A DNA stretch of 52,042 nucleotides from Oscillospiraceae bacterium (GTDB lineage: Bacteria > Bacillota > Clostridia > Oscillospirales > Ruminococcaceae): NCBI GenBank assembly GCA_017408395.1, contig JAFQUQ010000058.1:1-52042 (forward strand), read 5' to 3'. This document shows, piece by piece, positions 8,117 to 15,587 of this stretch. The translations under genes were made by a program, and so were the position numbers. The notes beneath the pieces were generated by a model. The model was given only the letters and a program-made list of their open reading frames with translations, was not told the origin of the DNA and did no database searches. The stretch's first letter is position 1; the number at the start of each line of letters is the position of its first letter.

Positions 8117-8674
8117 TTAAGCCTTACAGTATGCTTTTCTGCCTTCTTTGAAAATATCGCCGCCATTTGAGTCAACGCAGACTGTAACAGGGAATTTTTC
8201 TATGTACAGTTTTTTTACTGACTCACAGCCCAAGTCTTCAAATGCAATGACCTCACAGCTTTTTATGCAGCTTGCAGCAAGTGCGCCTGCACCGCCTATT
8301 GCGCAGAAATATACAGCGTTATTTCTTGCAACAGCGTCGATAACCTCGCTGTTTCGCTCGCCCTTGCCTATCATAGCACAAAGACCGCAGTCGAGGAGCC
8401 GTGGTGCAAACTTATCCATACGTCCCGAAGTTGTGGGACCGCACGAACCTATTGCTTTTCCCGGGGCAGCAGGTGTAGGACCTGCATAATAGATCACAGC
8501 GTCCTTCATTTCAAAAGGAAGCTCCCTGCCTTCATTGAGCAGAGCATCAAAACGCTTGTGTGCAGCGTCTCTTGATGTGTAGATGTATCCTGTAAGCAAA
8601 ACCTTGTCTCCGATTCTGAGCTTATCACAATAGGAGCGCAGCTCAGAAACAGAAATATCGTAGATCTCAGACAT
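8117..8674 (-). CDS. Fe-S hydro-lyase, fumarase/tartrate dehydratase beta subunit
   Basis: C-terminal (beta) subunit of class I fumarase or L-tartrate dehydratase, which hydrates fumarate to malate with an oxygen-sensitive 4Fe-4S cluster held by the alpha subunit. At 185 aa it is the usual length of separate beta subunits. Family motifs seen are GDKVLLTGYIYTSRDAAHKR, YYAGPTPAAPGKAIGSCGPTTSGRMD and the IGKG turn. The start codon is 5 nt after the stop of the DivIVA-like gene, so translation is probably coupled. The alpha subunit is not adjacent, which is unusual because the two normally form one operon. Fumarase is more likely than tartrate dehydratase, but sequence alone does not decide. Confidence 0.85.
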   Translation of the reverse strand: MSEIYDISVSELRSYCDKLRIGDKVLLTGYIYTSRDAAHKRFDALLNEGRELPFEMKDAVIYYAGPTPAAPGKAIGSCGPTTSGRMDKFAPRLLDCGLCAMIGKGERNSEVIDAVARNNAVYFCAIGGAGALAASCIKSCEVIAFEDLGCESVKKLYIEKFPVTVCVDSNGGDIFKEGRKAYCKA

Positions 8675-8679
8675 TTTTA

Positions 8680-9645
8680 TCAGTTATTTTCCTCAACAGC
8701 CTTTGTGAGACTTTCAAGTTCGCTCATATCAAAGCCGGAGAAGTTAGCCTTCTTAGGAGCAGCTGCAGGAGCAGGAGCCGGTGCAGGAGCAGGAGCCGGT
8801 GCAGGTGCTGCAGCAGGAGCAGGAGCCGGTGCAACAGGTGTGGAAACGCCTGCAACATCAGGAACCTTACCCTTTGTAAGAGCAGCCTGAGCCTTGTCAA
8901 TGATGGATTTTGTATCTTCGAGCTTGGAAAGGCTCTCGTTGGAGAACATTTCAAGAACTTCCTTGAGCTTGGAAACGTTGGTTTCGATTTCGTTGATTTC
9001 TTCTGTAACAGCCTTTCTGATGCTTTCAGCAGCACTGCGCATTTCAGCAGACTTGTCTTCTGCTTCGGAAAGGATCTTGGATGCCTTTTCGTCAGCGTTC
9101 TTAACGATAGTGGAAGCCTTGCCGTTAGCGTCGTCAACAACCTGGTTAGCGAGCTTCTTAGCGTCTTCGTCCATCTTTCTTGCATTTTCCTTAGCCTGAG
9201 TAACGATGATGTTAGCTGTCTTCTGAGCTTCAACGAATACGTTACCGAGTTCCATAGCGCTGTTGTCAGCTGCGCCGGCTGTTGCAGCCTTGTTCTTAGC
9301 TTCCTGGAGCTGATCTTCGAGTTCGGAGTTCTGAGCCTTGAGCTCTTCAATTTCCTTATCCTTTGCAGCAAGTTCATCTTCCATAGTCTTCATCTGATTG
9401 TTGAGGGACTCGTTGGAAGTCTGGAGCTCAGCGATCTTAGCCTTGTCAGCAGCGAGGAGCTCTTCGTACTTGGAGCTGTCAACGCCTGCTCCGCCTGCAT
9501 CTTCGAGAAGAGCCTTCTTTTCATCGAGTTCAGCTTCAAGGTTAAAAATCTTAGTATTTAATTCATCAACGTAAGCGAGAACGTCTTTCTTATCGAATCC
9601 GCCGAAGTTGACCGTTTTCAGAAAACCTGTACCTTCCATTGCCAT
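8680..9645 (-). CDS. DivIVA-like coiled-coil protein
   Basis: 321-aa protein. Residues 5-40 resemble the DivIVA membrane-binding N terminus (GFLKTVNFGGFDKKDVLAYVDELN). A long acidic coiled coil follows (about 40-110), then an Ala/Lys/Glu-rich helix like ATP-synthase b subunits (about 120-225), an Ala-Pro repeat (about 258-295) and a conserved tail with NFSGFDMSEL. The tail repeats the N-terminal NFGGF motif. Such proteins mark curved or septal membrane and recruit cell-division or sporulation partners. The start is the ATG at 9645, since GGAGG lies 8 nt before it; the in-frame TTG at 9660 overlaps that site. It is transcribed together with the fumarase beta gene. Confidence 0.75.
   Translation of the reverse strand: MAMEGTGFLKTVNFGGFDKKDVLAYVDELNTKIFNLEAELDEKKALLEDAGGAGVDSSKYEELLAADKAKIAELQTSNESLNNQMKTMEDELAAKDKEIEELKAQNSELEDQLQEAKNKAATAGAADNSAMELGNVFVEAQKTANIIVTQAKENARKMDEDAKKLANQVVDDANGKASTIVKNADEKASKILSEAEDKSAEMRSAAESIRKAVTEEINEIETNVSKLKEVLEMFSNESLSKLEDTKSIIDKAQAALTKGKVPDVAGVSTPVAPAPAPAAAPAPAPAPAPAPAPAAAPKKANFSGFDMSELESLTKAVEENN
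8755..8832. repeat. Ala-Pro coding low-complexity repeat
   Basis: Degenerate tandem GCAGGAGCAGGAGCCGGT-type units encode an alternating Ala-Pro linker in the DivIVA-like protein. The repeat number could vary between strains by slippage in multiples of 6 bp. Confidence 0.8.
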
Positions 9646-9878
9646 AATGAAAACCTCCAAAATAAATAATACGCGGCATAAATAGCCTTACAGCAATTAT
9701 AGCACATATTCCGAATTTTCACAAGTAAAATTTAGGGTAATTTGTATACAAAAAACCAACTAAATTTTTAGTTATTTATAATAAGAATATTAAATTGGTA
9801 TGTTGTTTACAAAATAGCAACTGAAGAAAATAGTATAAATGTACTTTTTGTACAAAATGTATTTTAGGTATACTATTA
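9646..9878. other. AT-rich intergenic region
   Basis: 233 bp, strongly AT-rich, between spoIIR and the DivIVA-like gene. It should hold the promoter of the DivIVA-like gene on the minus strand, but I could not pick a convincing -35/-10 pair. No conserved RNA motif was recognised. Confidence 0.4.
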
Positions 9879-10508
9879 TTAATGCTTTGAAATATAATCT
9901 TTAAGCTTTCTGAAAATTTCCGCAAAATAGAAACGCACCTCATATTGCTGAGGGTCACGGATGATGCTTATTTCCTCAGCTGTAAGTGCACCGTCTTCCT
10001 CTGCTTTTGCAAGCACCTCGTCAGTGTTTGTCACAGCAGGAAGGCACAGGGGCGGAAACATTACGCACCACCAGTTCCTGCCCTCGGCTTCACCGATTTT
10101 TATACGCAATGCACTGTAATTTCCTTCGGGGAGGGTAGCATTTCCGTAAACTCTCTCGTCAAAATCTACCTCCGCAACCTCACATTCCACATCGTAATCA
10201 AAGCCGTTTTCCGCTATGACATCAAGGGCAGTCTGACGGAAAAGCTCCATATTTTCCTCTGCCTCTGACGCCGCCTGTTCTGCGTCGGAATTACCGCTGA
10301 AAATCTCACCGCCTGCTTCAAGAACGGCGTCCCGCACCTTAAGCTTAAGCTGCTGGTCTGCTTCGGAATCGGAATTTGCGATGATGTGAAGCCTGAAAAC
10401 GTCCTGTTCAATGCCGCTTCTGCTTTCTGCGCTGACGCATACTCCCTGTGCGAAAACTGCCGCAATCATTCCTATCAAAGCCGCCGCTTCTCCGATAAAA
10501 TTTCTCAT
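9879..10508 (-). CDS. spoIIR: Stage II sporulation protein R
   Basis: Forespore-made signal protein that triggers the SpoIIGA protease to process pro-sigma-E in the mother cell. 209 aa with an N-terminal signal/anchor segment (about 5-27) for export to the intermembrane space. Family hallmarks are VFRLHIIANSDSEADQQLKLKVRD near residue 37 and SALRIKIGEAEGRNWWCVMFPPLC near 135. GGAGG lies just before the ATG. In known spore formers the gene is sigma-F dependent. A GTATA-like box on the minus strand (10565-10569) could be part of such a promoter, but the -10 is not clear. It is alone, with divergent tRNA-Thr upstream. Confidence 0.93.
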   Translation of the reverse strand: MRNFIGEAAALIGMIAAVFAQGVCVSAESRSGIEQDVFRLHIIANSDSEADQQLKLKVRDAVLEAGGEIFSGNSDAEQAASEAEENMELFRQTALDVIAENGFDYDVECEVAEVDFDERVYGNATLPEGNYSALRIKIGEAEGRNWWCVMFPPLCLPAVTNTDEVLAKAEEDGALTAEEISIIRDPQQYEVRFYFAEIFRKLKDYISKH

Positions 10509-10597
10509 AAAAATTTTCCTCCGATATTTTATTCACGGAAATTATTGGTTTTACACGGTGTATTTATACACATAATCAGAAAAAAATAAAAAAAGCC

Positions 10598-10626
10598 TTG
10601 ACATTTTACCTTCTTTGAGGTATAAT
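10598..10626 (+). promoter_or_regulatory. Consensus promoter of tRNA-Thr
   Basis: Perfect TTGACA, 17 bp, TATAAT, 31 bp upstream of the mature tRNA. Confidence 0.92.
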
Positions 10627-10657
10627 AATTAAGCGTTCGGTAAATATGGAGGAACGT

Positions 10658-10733
10658 GCTATCTTAGCTCAGGTGGTAGAGCACATCCTTGGTAAGGATG
10701 AGGTCGTCGGTTCAAATCCGATAGATAGCTCCA
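10658..10733 (+). tRNA. tRNA-Thr (anticodon GGT), CCA encoded
   Basis: Full cloverleaf: acceptor GCTATCT/AGATAGC, D-arm AGCTCAGGTGGTAGAGC, anticodon stem CATCC/GGATG with loop TTGGTAA (anticodon GGT, reading ACC/ACU) and T-loop TTCAAAT. Discriminator T is followed by encoded CCA at 10731-10733. It is monocistronic, with its own consensus promoter and terminator. Confidence 0.97.
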
Positions 10734-10740
10734 TTTGAGA

Positions 10741-10779
10741 GGCTGTCCCGAGTCTGCATAGGGGCAGTCTTTTCTTTTT
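10741..10779 (+). terminator. Terminator of tRNA-Thr
   Basis: Stem GGCTGTCCC/GGGGCAGTC (10741-10749/10761-10769) followed by TTTTCTTTTT. Confidence 0.85.
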
Positions 10780-10835
10780 GCCTTGAATCTGTCAAACTGC
10801 ACAATTGATAATGCAAATGTTTTCTTTAAATGGTA

Positions 10836-10864
10836 TTGACTTTTACCCTTTAAAGTGGCATAAT
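10836..10864 (+). promoter_or_regulatory. Promoter of the acyl-CoA synthetase gene
   Basis: TTGACT, 17 bp, CATAAT, about 55 nt upstream of the start codon. Confidence 0.6.
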
Positions 10865-10920
10865 ATATGTATGTGTTTATACAGCACGGATTATCATAAT
10901 TAAATTTAAGGATGTTGATT

Positions 10921-12555
10921 ATGCCTATTACAGAAATTCTTGAACAGAACTGTGCAAAATTCGGCAACGATATTGCGCTTGTTGAAATTAACCCTGAAAT
11001 TCAGGAAAAAAAGCGTGTTACATGGAAGGAATATGAGCTTATCGAGCCTAATTCAATGTGCGCTTACAGACGTGAAATCACATGGAACGTGTTTAACGAA
11101 AAGGCCAACCGCTTTGCAAACCTGCTTTTAAGCAGAGGTATCAAGAAGGGCGACAAGGTTGCGATTCTTCTTATGAACTGCCTTGAATGGCTGCCGATTT
11201 ATTTCGGTATACTTAAAACGGGTGCACTTGCCGTACCGCTTAATTTCCGTTACACATCCGATGAGATAAAGTATTGTCTTGACCTTTCCGAAAGCGACAT
11301 TCTCGTGTTCGGCCCCGAGTTTATCGGACGAGTTGAGGAAATTGCAGAGGACATCGGCAAGAACAGACTTCTTTTCTATGTAGGCGGAAACTGCCCTACA
11401 TTTGCTGAGGACTATGACCGTCTTACAGCAAACTATTCCAGTACTTCACCTGAAATCAAGCTCACTGACGACGATGACGCTGCTATTTATTTCTCATCGG
11501 GTACAACAGGCTTCCCTAAGGCTATTTTACATAAGCATATGAGCCTTATGCACTCCGCAAAGGTTGAACAGAATCATCACGAGCAGACAAAGGACGATGT
11601 TTTCCTCTGCATTCCGCCGCTTTATCATACAGGTGCTAAAATGCACTGGTTCGGTTCTTTCCTTGTAGGCGGCAAGGCTGTACTTTTAAGAGGTGTAAAG
11701 CCTAAGACGATCATCGAGACAGCTTCAAACGAGAAATGCTCAATTGTATGGCTGCTTGTTCCGTGGGCACAGGACATTCTTGACGCAATCGACAGGGGAG
11801 ACATCAAGCTTGAAGATTACACTTTAAGCCAGTGGCGTCTTATGCATATCGGCGCACAGCCTGTTCCGCCGAGCCTTATCACACGCTGGAAAAAGTATTT
11901 CCCTGACCATAAATACGATACAAACTACGGATTAAGTGAATCTATCGGTCCCGGATGCGTACACCTTGGTATGGAAAATATCCATAAGGTAGGTGCAATC
12001 GGTAAGGCAGGCTACGGCTGGGAAACAAAAATTGTCGATGAAAACGGCAATGTTGTTGAAAGAGGCGGCGTAGGTGAGCTTGCAGTAAAGGGTCCCGGCG
12101 TAATGACTTGCTACTATAACGACGAAAAGGCTACCAACGAGGTGCTTAAGGATGGCTGGCTCTATACTGGCGATATGGCTCAGGAAGACGAAGACGGCTT
12201 CATTTTCCTTGTAGACCGTAAAAAGGACGTTATCATTTCAGGCGGTGAAAACCTCTATCCTGTACAGATCGAGGACTTCCTCCGCAGTCACAATGCAATC
12301 AAGGACGTTGCTGTTATCGGTCTTCCCGATAAGCGTCTGGGTGAAATTGCAGCCGCTATTATTGAAATAAAGGACGGCTTCACCTGCACAGAAGATGAAA
12401 TCAACTCATTCTGCAGCAAGCTTCCGAGATATAAGCGTCCTCACAAGATTATTTTTGCAGATATTCCGAGAAATCCTACCGGTAAGATTGAAAAGCCTAA
12501 GCTCCGTAAGATCTACTGCGGAGAAAGCGTTGTTGCAACACAGAACAAGGGTTGA
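10921..12555 (+). CDS. AMP-forming acyl-CoA synthetase (class I adenylate-forming)
   Basis: 544-aa ANL-superfamily enzyme that activates a carboxylic acid with ATP to an acyl-adenylate and transfers it to CoA. Motifs in order: phosphate-binding SSGTTGFPKAILHKH (about 190), the NYGLSES segment (about 340), WLYTGDMAQEDEDGF with the ribose-binding Asp (about 415), DRKKDVIISGGENLYP hinge (about 435) and the catalytic lysine in PTGKIEKPKLRK (about 522). The substrate is not evident; medium- or long-chain fatty acids or aromatic acids are possible. ATG at 10921 is preferred because AAGGA lies 8 nt upstream; the ATG at 10912 overlaps it. No beta-oxidation or polyketide genes are near. Confidence 0.88.
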   Translation: MPITEILEQNCAKFGNDIALVEINPEIQEKKRVTWKEYELIEPNSMCAYRREITWNVFNEKANRFANLLLSRGIKKGDKVAILLMNCLEWLPIYFGILKTGALAVPLNFRYTSDEIKYCLDLSESDILVFGPEFIGRVEEIAEDIGKNRLLFYVGGNCPTFAEDYDRLTANYSSTSPEIKLTDDDDAAIYFSSGTTGFPKAILHKHMSLMHSAKVEQNHHEQTKDDVFLCIPPLYHTGAKMHWFGSFLVGGKAVLLRGVKPKTIIETASNEKCSIVWLLVPWAQDILDAIDRGDIKLEDYTLSQWRLMHIGAQPVPPSLITRWKKYFPDHKYDTNYGLSESIGPGCVHLGMENIHKVGAIGKAGYGWETKIVDENGNVVERGGVGELAVKGPGVMTCYYNDEKATNEVLKDGWLYTGDMAQEDEDGFIFLVDRKKDVIISGGENLYPVQIEDFLRSHNAIKDVAVIGLPDKRLGEIAAAIIEIKDGFTCTEDEINSFCSKLPRYKRPHKIIFADIPRNPTGKIEKPKLRKIYCGESVVATQNKG

Positions 12556-12556
12556 T

Positions 12557-12597
12557 TTAATTCGTAATTCTTAATGCGTAATGCTTAATTAATAAAT
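12557..12597. repeat. Short degenerate intergenic repeat
   Basis: Tandem-like TAATTC/TAATGC units (TTAATTCGTAATTCTTAATGCG...) follow the synthetase stop codon. The pattern resembles small AT-rich interspersed repeats of many bacterial genomes. No other clear copy is seen in this window. Confidence 0.35.
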
Positions 12598-12627
12598 GAA
12601 CCTGTGTCAGTTTTATTCAGGTTGTTG

Positions 12628-12663
12628 AAAACCTCATATCCCTTGTGGAATATGAGGTTTTTC
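12628..12663 (+). terminator. Terminator of the acyl-CoA synthetase gene
   Basis: 12-bp perfect stem AAAACCTCATAT/ATATGAGGTTTT with T-tail. Confidence 0.85.
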
Positions 12664-12712
12664 TGACTTTCGGAGTAAGTATTTTTATAGAAATCTGAGT
12701 GAGGGAGTCTTA

Positions 12713-13105
12713 ATGGATAATTGCGATTTGATAAAAAAGTGGCTTGATGCTTTCGGTAAAGACGTTGATGCTGATATAATGGAAAAATGGGTTACAGCCG
12801 AATATAATTATCTATGGCACATTTTTACCTGGGGAAATGCATTATGTCTGGAAGGTGATGAAGCAAGGAAGGCGTTTGATGAACTGTGCTATGATGAGGC
12901 AATAAAATTTTATGATGGATATTCAAACAAAATAAGCGATATTTCCATAGTAAATAAAATATCGGCAAAATCTCTTGATGAAGAAGAAGGCTGGGATGTA
13001 TTTATTGTTGCAAAGGATTTTTCCTGGACCTATGTCCGTACTCATGAAAGGGATATGTGCGGACCTTACTTTGCAGGAAAAACATCACGCTTTGAAAGTG
13101 AATAA
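12713..13105 (+). CDS. Small DUF4275-like protein
   Basis: 130-aa soluble acidic protein. The central segment YLWHIFTWGNALCLEGDEARKAFD and the closing WTYVRTHERDMCGPYF resemble the DUF4275 family, which has no known function. There is no signal peptide or transmembrane segment. GAGGGAG 8 nt before the ATG supports the start. It is a lone gene between two strong terminators; I assign no function. Confidence 0.6.
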   Translation: MDNCDLIKKWLDAFGKDVDADIMEKWVTAEYNYLWHIFTWGNALCLEGDEARKAFDELCYDEAIKFYDGYSNKISDISIVNKISAKSLDEEEGWDVFIVAKDFSWTYVRTHERDMCGPYFAGKTSRFESE

Positions 13106-13155
13106 TTTTCACAGTAAAGCTGCTTCATAAATCCCGTAAGGAATTTATTTTATTG

Positions 13156-13193
13156 AAAAACACCCATTTGTTTTAATACAAATGAGTGTTTTT
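13156..13193. terminator. Bidirectional terminator
   Basis: AAAAACAC/GTGTTTTT plus CATTTG/CAAATG stem with one mismatch. It serves the DUF4275-like gene on the plus strand and tRNA-Arg on the minus strand. Confidence 0.8.
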
Positions 13194-13195
13194 TA

Positions 13196-13270
13196 TGGCA
13201 CCCCCTGCGGGAATCGAACCCACAACTAGCCCTTAGGAGGGGCTTATTATATCCATTTAACTAAGGAGGC
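13196..13270 (-). tRNA. tRNA-Arg (anticodon CCT), CCA encoded
   Basis: Minus-strand cloverleaf with acceptor GCCTCCT paired to AGGGGGT (two G-U pairs) and anticodon stem AGCCC/GGGCT around loop CTCCTAA (anticodon CCT, reading AGG). The T-loop is TTCGATT, discriminator G, then encoded CCA (TGG at 13196-13198 on plus). Confidence 0.95.
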
Positions 13271-13284
13271 AGATTTATCTGCGT

Positions 13285-13360
13285 ACTTTGGAGGCATAAT
13301 TTTAAATTGTAACATTAGAAATTATAGCATAAATTTATTTACTTTGCAAGCATAATTTTA
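13285..13360. repeat. 20-bp imperfect direct repeat upstream of tRNA-Arg
   Basis: ACTTTGGAGGCATAATTTTA (13285-13304) recurs as ACTTTGCAAGCATAATTTTA (13341-13360), 18/20 identical and 56 bp apart. The second copy contains the -35 of the tRNA-Arg promoter. Confidence 0.6.
13321..13349 (-). promoter_or_regulatory. Promoter of tRNA-Arg
   Basis: TTGCAA, 17 bp, TATAAT on the minus strand, about 50 nt upstream of the tRNA. Confidence 0.75.
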
Positions 13361-13372
13361 TATAATTTAATC

Positions 13373-13401
13373 TTGAAATTATATGTCGGATATGGTATTA
13401 T
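13373..13401 (+). promoter_or_regulatory. Promoter of ilvE
   Basis: TTGAAA, 17 bp, TATTAT, about 40 nt upstream of the start codon. Confidence 0.65.
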
Positions 13402-13439
13402 ATATGTATATTTCTTATTTTTGAAAGGGTGTTTTACAA

Positions 13440-14531
13440 ATGATGGAAATAAAAGTAACAAGAACTACTGAACCAAAGGCTAAGCCTGCTGACCAGACTA
13501 AGCTCGGCTTTGGTAAAATCTTTACTGACCATATGTTCCTTATGAATTACGATGAAGGTCAGGGCTGGCACGATGCAAGAATCGTTCCTTACGGTCCTAT
13601 CCCAATGGACCCTGCTTCAATGTGTCTCCACTACGGTCAGGCTGACTTTGAAGGCTTAAAGGCTTACAGAACTCCTGACGGCAAGATTCAGCTTTTCAGA
13701 CCTGAGCAGAATATGGAAAGACTCAACCTTTCCAACGACCGTCTCTGCATTCCTAAGATCGACGAAGCTTTCGCTGTTGAAGCTATCAAGACTCTCGTTA
13801 AGGTTGACGTGGACTGGATCCCTACTGCAGAAGGCACTTCCCTCTACATCAGACCATACATCTTTGCAGTTGACCCTATGGTAGGCGTTCACCCTGCAAA
13901 GCACCTTATTTTCGCTATTATTCTTTCACCTGTTGGTGCATATTATTCAAACGGTCTTGCTCCTGTTAAGATTTACGTTGAACAGAACTATGTACGTGCT
14001 GTAACAGGCGGTACAGGCTTTACAAAGGCTGCTGCAAACTACGCTATCTCCCTCAAGGCTCAGGAAGAAGCTGAAAAGCAGGGTTATGCACAGGTACTCT
14101 GGCTTGACGGCGTAAAGCGTAAGTATGTTGAAGAAGTAGGCGCTATGAACGTATTCTTCGTTGTTGACGGCGAAGTAATCACACCAAGCCTCGACCGTAA
14201 GTCCATCCTCGGCGGTATCACAAGAAAGTCCTGCATTGAGCTTCTCAGATCAATGGGCTACAAGGTTACAGAGCGTGACATCGAAATCGACGAGCTTATC
14301 AAGGCTTACGATGAAGGCAAGTTCGATGAAGCATTCGGCACAGGTACAGCTGCTGTAATTTCTCCTATCGGCGAGCTTAAGTACGGCGACAAGGTAATGC
14401 CTTTAAGCAACGGCGAGATCGGACCTATCTCCCAGAGACTCTACGATACACTCACAGGTATCCAGTGGGGTAAGACAGAGGATACATTCGGCTGGACAGT
14501 AAGAGTCGGCGAATGCAACTGCTGCAAGTAA
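13440..14531 (+). CDS. ilvE: Branched-chain amino acid aminotransferase
   Basis: PLP-dependent class IV aminotransferase that makes leucine, isoleucine and valine from their keto acids with glutamate. 363 aa, like the BCAT2/mammalian-type subgroup. The Schiff-base lysine is in GGTGFTKAAANYAISL near residue 200. QVLWLDGVKRKYVEEVGAMNVFFV and the late FGTGTAAVISPIGELKY segment complete the cofactor pocket. Two adjacent ATG codons are possible starts; AAAGGG lies upstream of both. It is a single-gene unit with its own promoter and terminator. Together with leuA it is the branched-chain part of this window. Confidence 0.95.
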   Translation: MMEIKVTRTTEPKAKPADQTKLGFGKIFTDHMFLMNYDEGQGWHDARIVPYGPIPMDPASMCLHYGQADFEGLKAYRTPDGKIQLFRPEQNMERLNLSNDRLCIPKIDEAFAVEAIKTLVKVDVDWIPTAEGTSLYIRPYIFAVDPMVGVHPAKHLIFAIILSPVGAYYSNGLAPVKIYVEQNYVRAVTGGTGFTKAAANYAISLKAQEEAEKQGYAQVLWLDGVKRKYVEEVGAMNVFFVVDGEVITPSLDRKSILGGITRKSCIELLRSMGYKVTERDIEIDELIKAYDEGKFDEAFGTGTAAVISPIGELKYGDKVMPLSNGEIGPISQRLYDTLTGIQWGKTEDTFGWTVRVGECNCCK

Positions 14532-14545
14532 TTTTTCATATAAAT

Positions 14546-14582
14546 AAAAAGACTGCCGTGTAGTAAATGCGGCAGTCTTTTT
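14546..14582. terminator. Bidirectional terminator between ilvE and lipid kinase
   Basis: AAAAGACTGCCG/CGGCAGTCTTTT stem with T-tail, serving ilvE and possibly the convergent kinase gene. Confidence 0.85.
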
Positions 14583-14584
14583 TA

Positions 14585-15463
14585 TTATTCCGCTGATAGA
14601 ACAGCGGCTTTTTTTGCTGAAGTGACCGTATAGCTTGTAACATTCTTTACAGTTTCACCGTCTATCTGGAGTGCGGTAGGACGGTTGAAGGAAACGGTTA
14701 TTTCTTTACCCGTCATAATTGTTACGATGTCCGTATGCTTGACGTGGTTTCCTTTGTAAAGGGTAGGGAATACCGTCAGTGATTTTAAACGTCCGAGATT
14801 ACGCATTACCGCAACGGAGAGCGTACCTTCTTCGTTGAGTCTGTCCTGTCTGGGAGCTGCCATTACACCGCCGCCGTAAAATCTGCCGTGCATAGCAGGG
14901 GCTATCCATATCTTTTCAAAGGTGTGCTTTACGCCGTCAATTGTAATTTCAGCGTCCACAGGTTTAAAATCGTAAAGCAGCCCTTTAAGGGCAATAGGCG
15001 TGTAGTTTATAGGCTTGCCGTTGTTTTTGCGTATTTTGTCTCCTTCTTCACAGCAGTACCCGTCAAGACCGTAGCCGATACCGTTTAAAAAGCGGCTGGT
15101 TTTGCCGTTTATGGTAACGAAGGGCAGGTTTACGATGTATTTGTTTATTGGAATGGGAGGAGAATTCTTGTCGATTTCGAGGTCTTTGAGAAAATCGTTT
15201 CCGCTTCCTGCGGCATAGTATAAAATCTCGTGTCTGAAATCAACGCCCTCTGCGGCATTGATAAATCTGTTGAGAGTGCCGTCGCCGCCTACAACAACAG
15301 CCTTGTCATCATCGGGAAGCCGTGCAAAAAAGTCCCCGTAGCTTTCTATCTGAGTCATATTGTGATATTCAACGTTGTCTTTGCCGTAAATTTCATCAAG
15401 CCTGTGAGCCTGCGCCTCGCCTCTGCCGTTTCCCGCAAAGGGATTATAGAGAATATGATACAA
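14585..15463 (-). CDS. Diacylglycerol/lipid kinase family protein
   Basis: 292-aa DAGK-catalytic-domain protein, related to YegS, DgkB and BmrU. It likely phosphorylates a lipid alcohol such as diacylglycerol using ATP. Seen are NPFAGNGRGE near the start, the nucleotide-binding VVVGGDGTLNRFINAA (about 70) and AAGSGNDFLKDL (about 95). The start is taken as TTG at 15463, with GAAAGGA 10 nt upstream. The in-frame ATG at 15504 lies on the -10 box of a consensus promoter and could not be in the transcript. The new start gives a normal N terminus (YHILYNPFAGNG). Confidence 0.85.
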   Translation of the reverse strand: MYHILYNPFAGNGRGEAQAHRLDEIYGKDNVEYHNMTQIESYGDFFARLPDDDKAVVVGGDGTLNRFINAAEGVDFRHEILYYAAGSGNDFLKDLEIDKNSPPIPINKYIVNLPFVTINGKTSRFLNGIGYGLDGYCCEEGDKIRKNNGKPINYTPIALKGLLYDFKPVDAEITIDGVKHTFEKIWIAPAMHGRFYGGGVMAAPRQDRLNEEGTLSVAVMRNLGRLKSLTVFPTLYKGNHVKHTDIVTIMTGKEITVSFNRPTALQIDGETVKNVTSYTVTSAKKAAVLSAE

Positions 15464-15499
15464 TTTTACACCGTCCTTTCGACAAAATCCGTCTTTATG

Positions 15500-15528
15500 A
15501 TTATACATTAAAAAGGCAAATGTGTCAA
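15500..15528 (-). promoter_or_regulatory. Consensus promoter of the lipid kinase gene
   Basis: Perfect TTGACA, 17 bp, TATAAT on the minus strand. It overlaps the ATG at 15504 and so rules that start out. Confidence 0.88.
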
Positions 15529-15555
15529 ACTTTTTAATAATTTTTTTCACTAAAA

Positions 15556-15583
15556 AAGGCTGCCCGTTTTATCGGACAGCCTT
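15556..15583 (-). terminator. Terminator of the DUF1846 gene
   Basis: AAGGCTG/CAGCCTT plus CCG/CGG stem, followed by TTTTTT on the minus strand. Confidence 0.8.
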
Positions 15584-15587
15584 GATT

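Noticed and set aside
8755-8832. Possible CRISPR or regulatory tandem repeat
   Set aside because: Units are 6-18 bp multiples in frame inside a coding region, without spacers.
8705-8890. Gly/Ala-rich plus-strand ORF
   Set aside because: Produced by the Ala-Pro coding repeat of the DivIVA-like gene read on the wrong strand.
10659-10967. Minus-strand ORF over tRNA-Thr
   Set aside because: It overlaps a perfect tRNA gene and its promoter-terminator unit, and no protein features are seen.
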